A stretch of DNA of 7,220 bases from Chloroflexota bacterium (GTDB lineage Bacteria > Chloroflexota > Dehalococcoidia > Tepidiformales > Tepidiformaceae): positions 1 through 7,220 of the forward strand of contig CAUJEQ010000283.1 in the NCBI GenBank assembly GCA_963169135.1, written 5' to 3'. The position numbers were made by a program, and so were the translations under genes. The notes beneath the pieces were generated by a model that searched no databases, had not been told where the DNA came from, and saw nothing but the letters and a program-made list of their open reading frames with translations. Of the stretch, positions 6,065 through 7,220 are shown in pieces. How positions within the stretch are numbered: position 1 is the first letter of the stretch; every line of letters starts with the position of its first letter.

Positions 6065-7129
6065 TTACCGGAGGCGGTAGAAGCGGAAGAAGTCGTTCTC
6101 GATCGGCAACACCTCGATGCCGCCGAACCCGGCCTCACGCGCGTACCGTTCGAGGACTGGCGCGCGCATGACGGTGCCCGTGGCGGCGGAGGGCGTTTCG
6201 GCCCGGCCGTTCGGCAGGCAGGTGGTAATGCTGAAACCGTAGAAGAAGCGCTCCACGTCGTCGGCCTCGCCGAATTCGTCGGCCACGCGCTCGTCCATCA
6301 CGAGCACGGTGCCGCCCTCGGCTGCCAGCGAGCGCATGCTCCGGAGCACACTCACTGGATCGGCGAGGTCGTGGATGCATTCGAAGGCGGCGACCAGGTC
6401 GAACGTGCGGTCGCCGGCAACGGTGCCCGCATCGACGGCGTGGAAACGCACCTGGCGGGCGACGCCGTAGTCGCGCGCGTTCTCGTTCGCGAGGTCGATG
6501 GAGAGCGCGTCGGGGTCGAAGCCTTCGACGATGGCGCCGGGGTAGCCGCGGGCGATGGCGATGGAGGCCCAGCCGCCGCCGCAGCCGATTTCGGCCACGC
6601 GGGCGCCGGGGCGCGAAAGGCGCTCGTGGATGCCGGGCACTGTCGCGAGGCAATCCGGGACGAGGGAGTTCAGGAAGAACGGGCGGTTGAAATCTGCCTG
6701 GCCCTCGATCATGTCGCGGCCGTAGGCCTCCCAGGGGTGGCCGTTGCCGGTCCGGTAGGCCTCGAGGATCGCCGGGAGCTGGAGTGCGGCGCCGGTGACC
6801 ATTCGCGCCATTGCGCCGAGGTAGGTTGGGTCGTCCTTTTCGAGGAGGACGGTGGCGATGGGGCGGGGCAGTTCGAACGTGCCCATGCCGTTGTGGGTGA
6901 GTGCGCCGGAGACGACCTGTTGCTCGAGCCACTCGCGGGCGTAGCGCGCGTCGATGCCCGCGCGGGCGGCGAGCTGTTCGGGGGTCGCCGGGCCGCCGTC
7001 GGCAAGAGCGCGGTAGAGCCCCAGTTTGTCGCCGATGTAGAGGCCGAAGATGTCGAAGGCGGCGAGCCCGGCCGCGAAGACGCGTTCGACGAATGCCTCG
7101 GCCGAGGTTGCCTGTTCGGTTGCCTGCAT
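6065..7129 (-). CDS. Class I SAM-dependent methyltransferase with winged-helix N-terminus (Rv2258c-like)
   Basis: A 354-residue cytoplasmic protein. Residues about 15-95 form a helical/winged-helix dimerisation module, as in small-molecule O-methyltransferases and mycobacterial Rv2258c: LYIGDKLGLYRAL, TPEQLAARAGI, a helix with REWLEQQVVSGAL, then a short wing. The Rossmann-fold catalytic domain follows: motif I VAEIGCGGGWAS (178-189) for SAM binding; acidic residue Asp205 in GFDPDALSID at the end of beta-2, for the ribose hydroxyls; HAVDAG (230-235) for the adenine pocket; and FDLVAAFECIHDL (243-255) at beta-4. The methyl acceptor is unknown. The length is normal for the group. I chose the ATG at 7129 because a GGAGGGAG lies 9 nt upstream; the in-frame ATG at 7165 lies upstream of that site. 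The gene ends 143 bp before the cyclase, with a hairpin between them, so the two are probably separate transcripts. Confidence 0.88.
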   Translation of the reverse strand: MQATEQATSAEAFVERVFAAGLAAFDIFGLYIGDKLGLYRALADGGPATPEQLAARAGIDARYAREWLEQQVVSGALTHNGMGTFELPRPIATVLLEKDDPTYLGAMARMVTGAALQLPAILEAYRTGNGHPWEAYGRDMIEGQADFNRPFFLNSLVPDCLATVPGIHERLSRPGARVAEIGCGGGWASIAIARGYPGAIVEGFDPDALSIDLANENARDYGVARQVRFHAVDAGTVAGDRTFDLVAAFECIHDLADPVSVLRSMRSLAAEGGTVLVMDERVADEFGEADDVERFFYGFSITTCLPNGRAETPSAATGTVMRAPVLERYAREAGFGGIEVLPIENDFFRFYRLR

Positions 7130-7138
7130 GTGCGTGGT

Positions 7139-7146
7139 CTCCCTCC
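7139..7146 (-). promoter_or_regulatory. Ribosome-binding site of the methyltransferase gene
   Basis: The minus strand reads GGAGGGAG, ending 9 nt before the ATG at 7129. It is the strongest Shine-Dalgarno match in the window and decides between this ATG and the one 36 nt upstream. Confidence 0.7.
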
Positions 7147-7170
7147 AATTACGAAGCGGCGGCACGGCCC

Positions 7171-7187
7171 CCCGGCGGGTAGCCGGG
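7171..7187. repeat. Perfect 6-bp inverted repeat upstream of the methyltransferase
   Basis: cccggc and gccggg flank the 5-nt loop gggta, about 42 bp before the start codon. It could be a leader hairpin or the terminator of a gene beyond the right edge; there is no T-tract on either side. The rest of 7147-7220 shows no supportable gene. Confidence 0.3.
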
Positions 7188-7220
7188 ACGACAGGAGCAT
7201 CCGGGAAGCGGAGATCGCGG

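Noticed and set aside
6135..7148. 337-codon open frame on the minus strand overlapping the methyltransferase
   Set aside because: It is out of frame with the methyltransferase motifs, and the product is Arg/Pro-rich nonsense.

Overview
The window is GC-rich bacterial DNA carrying six protein genes, all on the minus strand. Read in the direction of transcription, from high to low coordinates, they are: a class I SAM-dependent methyltransferase with a winged-helix N-terminus; an alpha/beta-hydrolase/class III nucleotidyl cyclase fusion; an exported, membrane-anchored Tap-like serine peptidase of family S33; a 12-TM MFS permease; a lipoprotein with a thioredoxin-like CX4C domain; and the first 104 codons of aspartate kinase, cut by the left edge. 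The gaps between genes are 143, 52, 65, 79 and 55 bp. Coding density is high, and there are no tRNAs, rRNAs, insertion sequences, CRISPR arrays or phage genes.

The organism cannot be fixed from the sequence alone. The GC bias, the Tap-type peptidase and the hydrolase-cyclase architecture (also found in mycobacterial Rv1900c) fit Actinomycetota or a high-GC Chloroflexota lineage. The lipoprotein implies a diderm or monoderm cell with ordinary lipoprotein processing. I lean weakly towards Chloroflexota because of the look of the lipoprotein and the permease; this is an impression and not a demonstrated result.

Three products act at or outside the membrane (peptidase, permease, redox lipoprotein). 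They could form a loose peptide or small-molecule scavenging and envelope-maintenance group. The cyclase is probably cytoplasmic and would link some signal to a cyclic nucleotide. The 143-bp gap between the methyltransferase and the cyclase is the only intergenic stretch with clear structure: a strong GC hairpin just after the methyltransferase stop, then a 17-bp near-palindrome, then a good ribosome-binding site. The cyclase gene therefore probably starts its own transcription unit.

I see no convincing new multi-gene system. The most interesting object is the cyclase fusion. Its hydrolase half has Asp where the catalytic Ser should be and appears to lack the catalytic His. Its cyclase half keeps both metal-binding Asp residues but has Ile in place of the transition-state Asn.
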